Below, piece by piece: positions 1 to 7,910 of a stretch of DNA of 64,000 bases (its first letter is position 1; each line of letters begins with the position of its first letter). The DNA lies in contig NZ_ATZF01000002.1 in assembly GCF_000428065.1 (NCBI RefSeq), forward strand, positions 1 through 64,000, read 5' to 3'. This DNA is from Shimazuella kribbensis DSM 45090. Lineage in GTDB: Bacteria; Bacillota; Bacilli; Thermoactinomycetales; Thermoactinomycetaceae. Made by a program: the position numbers and the translations under genes. The notes beneath the pieces are model-generated. The model worked only from the letters and a program-made list of their open reading frames with translations, had not been told where the DNA came from and did no database searches.

Positions 1-200
1 TCTCCTACCGAGTAAAACCATTAGAGGCAGGAAGAGGACTAGAACGCTGGTAACAGGCGTTCCGCCCATGTGGGTACCCTTCTAACTGCATGGGACGGGC
101 TGATGAGACAGCCCTGAACTTGGGAGTTGCACAAAGCAGAAATGGAGTGAGTGCGCTAACTACCTAAGAATCCCACGACTTTAGTCGTGTGGAGTCTCAA
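1..200 (+). mobile_element. Right end of an IS605/IS1341-type element with probable omega RNA
   Basis: The first 200 bases look like the 3' end of a TnpB-encoding transposon. A structured GC-rich stretch with several short hairpins leads to a terminal hairpin at 172-192 (CCACGAC, loop TTTA, GTCGTG) and then TCAA near 197-200. In this family the end of tnpB and the right end together encode the omega RNA that guides TnpB, and the guide is read from the DNA just outside the end, here from about 201. The class of sequence, including the phrase CTACCTAAGAATCCCACG, is one I recognise from Bacillales TnpB elements. Most of the transposon lies outside the window, so an intact tnpB cannot be judged. 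Confidence 0.7.
3..53 (+). CDS. TnpB-type nuclease, C-terminal tail only (partial)
   Basis: An open frame enters from the left edge and stops at TAA 51-53, ending in KPLEAGRGLERW. Its place directly before the right-end hairpins is where TnpB normally ends, because the omega RNA overlaps the end of that gene. Only about 16 residues are visible, so this assignment rests on context and not on motifs. The neighbouring frame stays open slightly longer, to about position 92, and is an alternative. Confidence 0.35.
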   Translation, partial: SYRVKPLEAGRGLERW

Positions 201-264
201 TTAAGATAACATAGCCAATTACTTAGTTCAACATCAATACTAACTAAATTGGTTGTTCAGGTTA

Positions 265-516
265 TTAAGGAATTTTGATAAGCCTTGTCCCTTCGCCTTG
301 ACTTTCAACCCTATACTTAAAAATTTCTGTTGCCAACGTATTTTGTAAAATATGCTGTTGAAGTTCCGAGGGAACTTCAACTTCGTATAGGGATTGGCCT
401 TCAGAAGGGACGACCTCTGATATAGACAGCGATGATAGAGGAAGGCGGCTTGGTGATACGGTATACTGTGCCGCTAGAATGATACCTGCTTGATCTGCTA
501 AGACATTTAGTCTCAT
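265..516 (-). CDS. Small hypothetical protein, second gene of a coupled pair
   Basis: This 83-residue protein is of a kind I do not recognise. It has no signal peptide or membrane segment; the middle is rich in Ser, Pro and Leu, followed by a charged stretch that looks like alternating strand and helix. The start is well supported: TAGGAGGG lies four to five bases before the ATG, and the SD overlaps the TAG stop of the gene upstream (526-807). The two genes are thus translationally coupled and probably act together. No terminator is obvious between this gene and the transposon end. Confidence 0.6.
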   Translation of the reverse strand: MRLNVLADQAGIILAAQYTVSPSRLPLSSLSISEVVPSEGQSLYEVEVPSELQQHILQNTLATEIFKYRVESQGEGTRLIKIP

Positions 517-525
517 GATTCCCTC

Positions 526-807
526 CTAATTGTGGAAAAAGTGAAGTTTGAAAGAAACAGAATCCGAATTGTTATTTTGAATGGCATAGTCATAAACACA
601 CTTTGAAGTAAGATCACCAGTTGATGTAAACCGAGTTGCAACGGTGGACGATTGTAAGGCACGTTGGTTAGGAATTGGAGCTGCGGCCACTACAATGGGA
701 CCTAAATAATTTCCACCCGTACTGGTATTGCCGCCAAAAGCTGTATTAATGCCAACAGATGTACCTGGTGCCAATGTAAAAACCTCAGAACCATATGAAA
801 TCGCCAT
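526..807 (-). CDS. Small hypothetical protein, first gene of a coupled pair
   Basis: A 93-residue protein, Gly/Ser/Thr/Asn-rich and probably mostly beta strand, starting MAISYGSEVFTLAPGTSVG and ending with an aromatic-basic tail. There is no signal peptide, Cys pair or known motif. An AAGGGATGG SD precedes the ATG. Its stop codon forms part of the SD of the downstream 83-residue gene, so the pair is a two-gene operon. The composition recalls small surface or coat-type proteins, but that is only an impression and no function is assigned. Confidence 0.6.
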   Translation of the reverse strand: MAISYGSEVFTLAPGTSVGINTAFGGNTSTGGNYLGPIVVAAAPIPNQRALQSSTVATRFTSTGDLTSKCVYDYAIQNNNSDSVSFKLHFFHN

Positions 808-1060
808 TGCTATCCATCCCTTAATTATTTTTTGTTATTACCTAATATGGTTGATTTACATTTTTTTATACTTAGTAGTTTCGAATTAATTTCTATAATA
901 ATTAATTAATACCAAAATTAGTATATATTCCCTTTATCCCTTTTGCCCCTTCATCTGGTTCTGTCCTTCTAAAGAAAATTGTATTTAGTATTAATATTAA
1001 AATTAGGTACATAATACTTAAAATATTTTACTACCATAATGAAGGTGAAAAATCTCGAAT
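808..1060. other. AT-rich intergenic region
   Basis: This very AT-rich stretch holds no convincing gene. It should carry the promoter of the 526-807 / 265-516 pair on the minus strand and perhaps that of the short plus-strand frame at 1061. No clear -35/-10 pair stands out. Confidence 0.5.
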
Positions 1061-1258
1061 ATGTTGGATCATGGATACATCAAAAATCACTTAGCCATTC
1101 ATAATTATGAATCTTTCGGACGTAATATTATTGCAGAAATTTTAGAAGCAACAATAGAGCGCGTGGAAGAAAGATATTTTCGCAGCACCTGTGAAAATAA
1201 ATATAGTTTTCTCGAATGGATATATTCACAGAAAAACGCTATCTTTCCCTTTTTTTAA
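1061..1258 (+). CDS. Possible small hypothetical protein
   Basis: A 65-codon frame beginning MLDHGYIKNHLAIHNYESFG with plausible helical composition (EILEATIERVEERYF). A weak GAAGGTG lies about 13 bases before the ATG. An imperfect hairpin followed by T residues begins inside the last codons. No family was recognised and the region is AT-rich, so chance cannot be excluded. Confidence 0.3.
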   Translation: MLDHGYIKNHLAIHNYESFGRNIIAEILEATIERVEERYFRSTCENKYSFLEWIYSQKNAIFPFF

Positions 1259-1292
1259 ATGATTCCAAAAGGATAGAATAGCGAGTTTTTTC
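1231..1292 (+). terminator. Imperfect terminator-like inverted repeat
   Basis: AAAACGCTATCTTTCC (1231-1247) pairs imperfectly with GGATAGAATAGCGAG (1271-1285), followed by TTTTTT. It lies at the 3' end of the short plus-strand frame. Confidence 0.35.
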
Positions 1293-1371
1293 CGTTTTGG
1301 AGATTCTTTTGACTACAGGGTAGAGGAAGTAATCCTATTCCAAGATATAGAAAGCAGGCATTTTTAATAGA

Positions 1372-2106
1372 TTAAATGTGTGACATAGCCTTTTTTATAT
1401 ATTGATAAAGCTCCCTGTCCATCCCATACTGCAGTGAATTGCCTGGATTTTCTGCATGGAATCGTTCAGCTGCTTTGACGATCGCATGGTTTCCACCAGT
1501 AACCATGTTGGTCAATTCATTCCATCGTTTAGCTAATTGTATGGCTTTTGGGCTCTCAGGTGGTGTATTCTTCTTCATCTCCGCATGTACTTTAGTAATT
1601 AACTCAGTCCATTCGTTTTCTACTTGCTTTCTTTCTTCTGAACTGAATTGTTCGGTTTGTTTTTTCATCTCTCCTAATTGCTCTGGAGTAAAGTATTTCT
1701 CTACACTCATATTGATCACCTCAATTAATTTAATAAGTTCTTCTGTCTTTACTTCTTGTTGTGTATGAAGCAATTCGTATACTCCTTCCAATCGATTGCG
1801 TAAATCTTCTTGTAAACGAATACGCTCTTTTACATTTTCTAATTGAATTTTGACAACTTCAATCGGATTAAAATTTGGGTTTTCCATTGATTCTTTCATT
1901 TCTTCTAAAGAAAAACCTAACTGTTTAAGGGACATAATTTGTTGTAATTTAACAATATCTGTTTTGGTATAGAGCCTATGACCTGTATGTGAATATTGTG
2001 AAGGAGAAAACAACTCAATCTGGTCATAATGGTGGAGGGTCCGAACAGTAAGTCCAGTCAGTTTAGCTAATTCTCCTACTTTCCAATATTTTTTGTTTAT
2101 CCTCAT
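1372..2106 (-). CDS. MerR-family transcriptional activator with TipAS ligand domain
   Basis: A TipA/Mta-like regulator. Residues 5-75 form the MerR DNA-binding domain (KVGELAKLTGLTVRTLHHYD), followed by the dimerisation coiled coil (about 85-115). The C-terminal half is a TipAS-type helical domain (EKYFTPEQLGEMKKQ and ERFHAENPGNSLQYGMDREL). Such proteins bind antibiotics or hydrophobic compounds and activate their own or nearby transport genes. A start further upstream (2142) is open, but it would lie almost on the transcription start of the 19-bp-spacer promoter, so the ATG at 2106 is preferred, although its GAGGAG sits unusually close. The downstream neighbour is not an obvious efflux pump, so the regulator may mainly control itself or act elsewhere. 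Confidence 0.85.
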   Translation of the reverse strand: MRINKKYWKVGELAKLTGLTVRTLHHYDQIELFSPSQYSHTGHRLYTKTDIVKLQQIMSLKQLGFSLEEMKESMENPNFNPIEVVKIQLENVKERIRLQEDLRNRLEGVYELLHTQQEVKTEELIKLIEVINMSVEKYFTPEQLGEMKKQTEQFSSEERKQVENEWTELITKVHAEMKKNTPPESPKAIQLAKRWNELTNMVTGGNHAIVKAAERFHAENPGNSLQYGMDRELYQYIKKAMSHI

Positions 2107-2143
2107 CTCCTCATTTCGCGCGAGTAGTTTTGCCGACACCATT

Positions 2144-2174
2144 ACTATATAACCTGACGTAACGTCAGGAGCAA
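2144..2174 (-). promoter_or_regulatory. MerR-type promoter/operator with 19-bp spacer
   Basis: On the minus strand TTGCTC (2169-2174) and TATAGT (2144-2149) are separated by 19 bp instead of 17. The spacer region holds the perfect palindrome CCTGACGTTACGTCAGG (2153-2169). This is the hallmark of MerR-activated promoters, and the core resembles known Mta/TipA-type sites. It implies autoregulation of the adjacent gene. Confidence 0.85.
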
Positions 2175-2844
2175 GACTTTTTACTATTTTTTGATTTGGG
2201 TATTCTTTTGGCTTAGCTTGATGGGCACGTGGTGTTACCCCTAGTCAGAAGAATCTTTGTATAGTTTTATGGCTAAGATTTTATAAGATAAATTGTATTT
2301 CATCATACAAAAACAACCACCATCAATTGGCGGCTTTTTCTTTAACCTGATCCCACGGTACCAACTCATGATAACCATCACTGCAAATCACTTAGTAATG
2401 CTTAACTCTGCGATTGATGTAGAATACAACTCCAGTTTTACAATTTTTCAATTGAATCGTATCAATATATTCGATAATTGCAACTATTCTATCAACCAAC
2501 TATATGTAAATCTATAATGTGCGTCGTTCGGGAAGGGATAGATATTTCAAAGAATATGTAAGGCATCTCTCCTCCCTTTGGATGGGAACACATCCATCTC
2601 ACAGATGATTATGTATGAATCTAAAATGAATTTCGCTTGATAACTTCAAATTTTGAGAGAAAAAAGGATTCCTAATAAATAGAGCAAAATAATCGATTAT
2701 CCATACTTATCATGTAGACAGGCCCGATTGAACTGTCTAAAATATGTCTAAACATGTATTTTTTCCGAAATGGTACAGTGATCCCTCTATCATATTCCCT
2801 TAGCGACATTTTATTTCTCTCTTTTGCGTAGATCATTCAAATAC
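2175..2844. other. Long intergenic region without a supported gene
   Basis: About 670 bases between the TipAS regulator and the globin terminator. One plus-strand frame (2293-2517) is open but has no SD and no protein-like pattern. A short inverted repeat AGACAG/CTGTCT lies near 2713-2735. Nothing else is recognised. Confidence 0.5.
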
Positions 2845-2876
2845 AAAAAAGCAATCCTCTTTGAATAGAGAATTGC
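2845..2876 (-). terminator. Terminator of the truncated haemoglobin gene
   Basis: On the minus strand GCAATTCTCT, a short loop and AAGAGGATTGC form a stem with one bulge (2851-2876), followed by six T residues (2845-2850), eight bases past the stop codon. Confidence 0.85.
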
Positions 2877-2884
2877 CTTACATT

Positions 2885-3259
2885 TCACTGATTTACAATG
2901 AAATACTTCAGAGTGCGAATATAAGATATAAACATAGCTCGATCTTCTATATCTAGGTTGAAATACTTGCAAGATTCATCTAAATGATGAACAAACAGTT
3001 CAAAGTGACCACCGCTAACATTTAAATTCGTATGTGCAGCTTTTAAATTAGCCCCGTTATAGGTTCTTTTTGAACCTAACAAATGAGATAGAAATAATGT
3101 TTGGTGTTTACGGAGAACATTCATATCCACACCTTCAAAATATTTACTTAGTTCAGCATCACTTAAGATACGATTATAACAATCATTCACCACTGCTGTT
3201 ATAACTTGAACCCCATATTTGTCATATAAACTAGTTGTTACATTTCTTAAGGGTTGCAA
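2885..3259 (-). CDS. Truncated haemoglobin, group I (TrHbN type)
   Basis: A 124-residue 2-on-2 haem globin that binds O2 or NO, probably cytosolic. It shows the group I pattern: SLYDKYGV at the A/B corner, DCYNRIL with the B10 tyrosine, KHQTLFLSHLLGS in helix E, LKAAHTNLNV with the likely proximal F8 histidine, and GGHFELFVHHL. The start is set at TTG 3257-3259, preceded seven bases earlier by GGAGGG. The longer upstream reading lacks an SD and adds a hydrophobic stretch unlike the family. It stands alone between two terminators, just downstream of nrdB. Confidence 0.85.
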   Translation of the reverse strand: MQPLRNVTTSLYDKYGVQVITAVVNDCYNRILSDAELSKYFEGVDMNVLRKHQTLFLSHLLGSKRTYNGANLKAAHTNLNVSGGHFELFVHHLDESCKYFNLDIEDRAMFISYIRTLKYFIVNQ

Positions 3260-3340
3260 TAAACTTCCCTCCAAAAAGGAATGAAATACAATAGTAAATA
3301 AATATTTATAAAAACATAACAATTATACTATTTACTAACA

Positions 3341-3380
3341 AAAAAAGAAACGGATATATCCATATATCCGTTTCTTTTTT
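3341..3380 (-). terminator. Terminator of the nrdAB operon
   Basis: A perfect palindrome of the form AAACGGATAT...ATATCCGTTT with A residues on one side and T residues on the other. It lies just past the nrdB stop and could act on both strands. Confidence 0.9.
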
Positions 3381-3382
3381 AT

Positions 3383-4417
3383 CTATAGGTCATTAAAATC
3401 TAGAGAACTAGCCTTTGTATAATTGGTTACTTTTTGCTCGAAGAAATCTGTTTTGGTTGCATTTAAGTTCGAAAAACTCTCTACCCAACGCATGGGATGG
3501 GTAGTAATTTCTGGGTACAAGATTGGTAGTCCCAATCGACCCAATCGCTCATTGGATAAAAACTTGATATATTTTTCAATGGTTTCATTATTTAAACCAG
3601 CAATTTGGTTCGCTGTAATATATTGGCCCCATTTGATTTCATGCTCAACGGCAGTACGAGTCATCTCTCGTAATTCTTCTTTAAAATTATCGTCAAATAG
3701 ATCCGGGTTCTCTTTCTGCAATTCCTTGATCATATTTTGGAACAACACGACATGTGTCAATTCATCCCGTTGAATATACTTGATAATCGTTGCTGTAGCT
3801 GTCATTCTTCCTTGGCGAGCTAACGCATAGAAAAAGGAGAAACCACTATAGAAATACAGTGACTCCAATAAGAAGTTTGCCATACAGGTACGTATAAATT
3901 GCTTATCGTCCTTTTGATGTACAAACTGCTCATACAAGTCTGCAATAAATCGATTTCTTTCTAGCAAATGCTCGTCAGTACGCCATTCATCATAAATATT
4001 CTCTCTGGTTTCAGGCGAACAGACGCTATCTAAAATATAACTGTAAGATTGCGCATGAATTTCTTCTTGAAAAGCTTGAATATTCAACAAGGAAGACACT
4101 TCAGGTGCAGTTACATATTCATTAATGTTCGGTAAATTTTCCCCTTGAATAGAATCGAGGAAGTTAAGAAAGGAGATAGTCTTGTCAAAAGCACGTCTTT
4201 CCGCCTCTGACAGTTGTTGAAATTCTTTTGCATCGCTAGCCAATGGAATTTCCTCAGGAATCCAGAAATTATTAAGCATCGTCCGATACAATTTATGTGC
4301 CCAATCGTATTTGATCCGATTCCATTCGCGTAAATTGGTTGTATTTCCATTGATTAATCGTTGTGTACCTCGATGCCCTGATTCATTAAATATTTTTTTG
4401 CGCTCTAGTTTTTCCAT
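3383..4417 (-). CDS. nrdB: Class I ribonucleotide reductase, beta (radical) subunit
   Basis: The 344-residue small subunit carries the di-iron centre and tyrosyl radical that start ribonucleotide reduction. Ligand motifs are present in order: FLDSIQGENLPNI (first Asp), EEIHAQSYSYI (Glu, His and the radical Tyr three residues past the ...HAQS run), FLLESLYFYSGF (Glu) and RDELTHVVLF (Glu, His). AAGGAG precedes the ATG. It follows nrdA by 16 bases in the same operon and ends at a strong hairpin. The naming as NrdB rather than NrdF is tentative: no nrdI or nrdH is adjacent, which argues against a classical class Ib operon. Confidence 0.95.
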   Translation of the reverse strand: MEKLERKKIFNESGHRGTQRLINGNTTNLREWNRIKYDWAHKLYRTMLNNFWIPEEIPLASDAKEFQQLSEAERRAFDKTISFLNFLDSIQGENLPNINEYVTAPEVSSLLNIQAFQEEIHAQSYSYILDSVCSPETRENIYDEWRTDEHLLERNRFIADLYEQFVHQKDDKQFIRTCMANFLLESLYFYSGFSFFYALARQGRMTATATIIKYIQRDELTHVVLFQNMIKELQKENPDLFDDNFKEELREMTRTAVEHEIKWGQYITANQIAGLNNETIEKYIKFLSNERLGRLGLPILYPEITTHPMRWVESFSNLNATKTDFFEQKVTNYTKASSLDFNDL

Positions 4418-4433
4418 CTTTACGCTCCTTTTC

Positions 4434-6638
4434 TTAAGAAGAACAGCTTACGCATTCTTCGATCTCAACCGATTGATTTCGGATGTAATAAATCGTTTTT
4501 AATCCAGCTTCCCATGCTGCAATATACAACTCAAGAAAGTCCCGAGCATTGGTTTCTGGAGTAATATAGAGATTAAATGATTGCGATTGATCGATATGTT
4601 TCTGACGCTTACCAGCAGCACCAATACTATACAATTGATCGATTTTATGCGCTTCTTTGTAATACCAGGTAGTACTCGGAGACAAATTAGGTGCAGTTTG
4701 CGGAATAGATGCACCACGTTTTTCTTCAACAAAATATTTGGCATATACAGGGTCAATTCCAGCAGTAGAACCTGCAATCAGAGAGGTTGAACCAGTAGGT
4801 GCAACTGCAAAGACCCATGCATTTCGCATACCACTTTCCTTTATATCCGCTGCTAATTTTTGCCAACGTTCACTTGTGTAGTTACGACGCTCAAAATACT
4901 CACCTGTCTCCCACTCGCTTCCTTCGAAAACAGGATAACTGCCTTTTTCTTTTGCTATTTCCATTGAAGAACGAATCGCTTGATAAGCAAGTTCCTCAAA
5001 TAATTTATCTGCTTCCTCTAGGTGTTCTTGTGATTCCCAAACAATTTGATGCTGTGCTAGATACTGATGGTAACCACTCGTTCCCAATCCTACAGCACGA
5101 TATTTTTTATTGGTTCTCTCTGCTTGTTTTACTGGATACATATTGAGATCAATCACATTATCTAGCATTCTCATTTGAACAGGGACCACGCGGGCAATAT
5201 CTTCATACGTGTTTACTTTTCCTAAATTGATAGAAGATAGATTGCAGACAACAAAATCACCCGGTTTTTGTCTAGTTACAATTACACCATCTTCTAACTC
5301 TTCACTCACTAGTTCCGTTGGTGCCATATTTTGGCATATTTCTGTACATAAGTTGGAAGAATATATCATACCTTGGTGTTTGTTTGGATTCGCTTCGTTC
5401 ACCGTATCACGGAAAAAAAGGAAAGGTGTTCCAGTTTCAAACGCACTAACCATCACTTTTTTCATGATATCTATTGCAGGAACTTCTATTTTTTCGATTC
5501 CAGGATGATCCAAACAAGCAAGATAACGATCTTCCCACTCTTTGCCGAAGTAATCTTCAATAGAAAAGCCCATTACTTCACGTACTTCATGTGGATCGAG
5601 CAAGTACCAGCTTTCTCTTGCTTTTACTTTCTTCATAAATAGATCAGGAATACAAACCCCTGGGAAAATATCATGTGCTTTTAGACGATCATCCCCATTG
5701 TTCGTTTTCAAATTTAGGAAATCAAAAATATCTGCATGCCACACATCCAAATAAATAGCAAATGCACCACGGCGAACTCCTAATTGATCTACTGCTACAG
5801 CAGTATTGTTATAATTTCGAATCCATGGAACTACACCACCTGATGCACCTTTGTGACCACGAATTTTGGAACCTTTGGAACGCACCTTACCAAGATATAT
5901 CCCAACACCTCCACCATACTTGGAAACTTGGGCAGTAGCAGAGTTCGTTTGGTAGATCGACCATAGTGAATCATCAACTGTATCAATAAAGCAGGAAGAC
6001 AATTGATGGAGAGGTTTTCCTGCATTAGCCAATGTAGGAGTTGCTACAGTTAATTCGAGATTAGAGAGCACCTCGTAAAATGCTTTTGCCCAATAAACAC
6101 GATTTTTTTCATTTAAAGCCAAATGCATGGCTATAACCATGAAGCGTTCTTGAGGTAACTCCATCACTTGTTGATCAAAAGTACGAACCAAATAACGATC
6201 AGCAAGTACTTTGACTCCGATATAATTAAACAACTTGTCTTTTTCTGGAGAAATCGAACGCCCCAACTCATCGATTTCCGTCTTGGTATAAGTATCTAAT
6301 AAATAAGTCCCATATAACCCAGTATTAGTTAATGTATGTAACAAAGAATAAAAATCACCATAAGTCTTTTTATCATCGTATTGACGATTTTTTGCAGCCT
6401 GCTTGTATAATTGGTAATGAAATAATCGCGCTGCTACAAATTGCCAATCCGGCTCTTCTGCACTTGTTTTTTCTACTGCTACTTGTGTTAAAACAGCAAG
6501 CATCTCATCTCTCGATTTTTCATCCAATAATTGGTTTTTTGCCTCTTCAATTAAGTCATCCATCGACAAGTGAGGAAAATCTGCACACGCTGCCCGAACT
6601 TGCTCTTCATATGCGACTTGGTCTCTAGCCTCAATCAT
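4434..6638 (-). CDS. nrdA: Class I ribonucleotide reductase, alpha (catalytic) subunit
   Basis: The catalytic subunit that reduces ribonucleotides to deoxyribonucleotides. Active-site landmarks: QLSSCFI (first redox Cys), SNLCTEI (radical Cys and Glu), FVVCNLSSINLG (second redox Cys), and the C-terminal CVSC pair that accepts electrons from thioredoxin; trxB is the next gene upstream. The frame is open further upstream to a TTG at 6797, but that leader has no SD, is not family-like and contains an apparent promoter with NrdR-type boxes. I therefore place the start at ATG 6638 (734 residues), though the SD there is weak. With this start the N-terminal ATP cone is very short or missing. Confidence 0.9.
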   Translation of the reverse strand: MIEARDQVAYEEQVRAACADFPHLSMDDLIEEAKNQLLDEKSRDEMLAVLTQVAVEKTSAEEPDWQFVAARLFHYQLYKQAAKNRQYDDKKTYGDFYSLLHTLTNTGLYGTYLLDTYTKTEIDELGRSISPEKDKLFNYIGVKVLADRYLVRTFDQQVMELPQERFMVIAMHLALNEKNRVYWAKAFYEVLSNLELTVATPTLANAGKPLHQLSSCFIDTVDDSLWSIYQTNSATAQVSKYGGGVGIYLGKVRSKGSKIRGHKGASGGVVPWIRNYNNTAVAVDQLGVRRGAFAIYLDVWHADIFDFLNLKTNNGDDRLKAHDIFPGVCIPDLFMKKVKARESWYLLDPHEVREVMGFSIEDYFGKEWEDRYLACLDHPGIEKIEVPAIDIMKKVMVSAFETGTPFLFFRDTVNEANPNKHQGMIYSSNLCTEICQNMAPTELVSEELEDGVIVTRQKPGDFVVCNLSSINLGKVNTYEDIARVVPVQMRMLDNVIDLNMYPVKQAERTNKKYRAVGLGTSGYHQYLAQHQIVWESQEHLEEADKLFEELAYQAIRSSMEIAKEKGSYPVFEGSEWETGEYFERRNYTSERWQKLAADIKESGMRNAWVFAVAPTGSTSLIAGSTAGIDPVYAKYFVEEKRGASIPQTAPNLSPSTTWYYKEAHKIDQLYSIGAAGKRQKHIDQSQSFNLYITPETNARDFLELYIAAWEAGLKTIYYIRNQSVEIEECVSCSS

Positions 6639-6651
6639 CTTTTTCACGTCC

Positions 6652-6703
6652 GATCTATATATAGTTGCTATTAGAGTATAACTCATACCATATCTTGTGG
6701 AAA
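6652..6703 (-). promoter_or_regulatory. Probable nrdAB promoter with two NrdR-like boxes
   Basis: On the minus strand TTTCCA (6698-6703) and TATACT (6675-6680) are 17 bp apart. Two 16-bp sites resemble the NrdR consensus: CCACAAGATATGGTAT (6685-6700) and CAACTATATATAGATC (6652-6667), whose starts are 33 bp apart, about three helical turns. NrdR usually represses nrd operons through such paired boxes. The assignment is by eye. Confidence 0.5.
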
Positions 6704-6833
6704 GAGGAAATTCAGACGAGAAAAATCTCTTTTTGCGTACAAAAAGAGGTTTACCGTTTATTATGTATCTCTTTCTCTTTTGTTCAACCTTTTTCAATAG
6801 TTGACGAAAACAGAGAACATAGGTTTCTACAAT

Positions 6834-6879
6834 AAAAAAAGAAAGCCTTCGCTCAAATGTAGAGCAGGCTTTCTTTTTT
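6834..6879 (-). terminator. Terminator of trxB
   Basis: GAAAGCCTTCGCTC and GAGCAGGCTTTC form a strong stem (6841-6872) with A and T runs on its two sides, just past the trxB stop. It may work on both strands. Confidence 0.9.
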
Positions 6880-6881
6880 AT

Positions 6882-7826
6882 TTAGAGCGATTTACTCCAA
6901 TCATGCACAGCACTACCTTCTAAAAATCTTTCACAATCAAGTGCAGCCATAGCGCCTGTACCTGCAGCAGTAATGGCTTGACGATAAACATGATCTTGAA
7001 CATCTCCACAAGCAAACACGCCAGGGATATTGGTTTGTGTAGTACCAGCTTCCACCTCTATATATCCCATTTCATTTAGGGTGATCTGGCCATCTAGAAA
7101 TTCTGTATTTGGTTTATGACCAATAGCGATAAAGATACCACCAGTTTCAATAACCTCTTCTTTACCAGTTTCATTGTTTTTCACCTTTAGCCCTGTAACT
7201 CCCTGTTCATTTCGAATTACTTCTAGAGGTGTCTTATTTAAACCCCATGTGATCTTTTCATTGGAACGTGCTCTGTCTTGCATAATTTTAGAAGCTCTAA
7301 GCTCGTTTCTACGGTGTACCAAATGAACTTCAGAAGCAAAACGAGTTAAAAAGTTGGCTTCTTCCATTGCGGAGTCTCCGCCACCAACAACAATGATTTT
7401 CTTACCTCGGAAGAAAAATCCGTCACAGGTTGCGCAAGTACTTACTCCAAGTCCAATGTTTTCACGCTCACCTGGAATACCAAGCAATTTTGCTGTAGCT
7501 CCAGTAGAAAGGATTAACGTCTCTGTTTGTATCTCTTCTTCACCTAGATACAATGTGAATGGACGATTGGATAGATCCACATTTTTTACCCAACCTCGTC
7601 GAAAGGTTGCTCCAAAACGTTCTGCTTGTTTCCTCATATTTTCCATTAGTTCAGGCCCCATGATACCGTCCGGAAATCCTGGAAAATTTTCCACTTCTGT
7701 TGTTGTTGTTAATTGTCCTCCTGGTTCAGGCCCTTCTATTACCAATGGTTCAAGATTAGCTCGTGCAAGATAAATGGCTGCTGTTAGTCCTGCTGGTCCA
7801 GTTCCCAGTACAATTGCTTTATGCAT
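6882..7826 (-). CDS. trxB: Thioredoxin reductase (NADPH)
   Basis: A 314-residue FAD/NADPH enzyme that reduces thioredoxin. It has the FAD-binding GTGPAGLTAAIY near the N-terminus, the redox pair CATC (STCATCDGFF), the NADPH-binding VVGGGDSAMEE, the HRRNELRAS motif for the NADPH phosphate, and the C-terminal FACGDVQDHVYRQAITAAGTG. The ATG at 7826 fits the family N-terminus; AGGAGG lies about 12 bases upstream, a little far. It supplies electrons for the NrdA C-terminal cysteines encoded just downstream. Confidence 0.95.
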   Translation of the reverse strand: MHKAIVLGTGPAGLTAAIYLARANLEPLVIEGPEPGGQLTTTTEVENFPGFPDGIMGPELMENMRKQAERFGATFRRGWVKNVDLSNRPFTLYLGEEEIQTETLILSTGATAKLLGIPGERENIGLGVSTCATCDGFFFRGKKIIVVGGGDSAMEEANFLTRFASEVHLVHRRNELRASKIMQDRARSNEKITWGLNKTPLEVIRNEQGVTGLKVKNNETGKEEVIETGGIFIAIGHKPNTEFLDGQITLNEMGYIEVEAGTTQTNIPGVFACGDVQDHVYRQAITAAGTGAMAALDCERFLEGSAVHDWSKSL

Positions 7827-7910
7827 AAGTTGAATGTTCCTCCTAGACGAAAAAATTACCACTCCACATTTATACCCTATTTTACAGCTACTAAACCAGC
7901 ACTAATTTTT

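Noticed and set aside
2293-2517. 74-codon plus-strand frame in the gap after the TipAS regulator
   Set aside because: No SD, start far from any promoter, and composition of random AT-rich DNA.
6639-6797. N-terminal 53 codons of the longest nrdA frame
   Set aside because: TTG start without SD, sequence not like NrdA, and overlaps a likely promoter.
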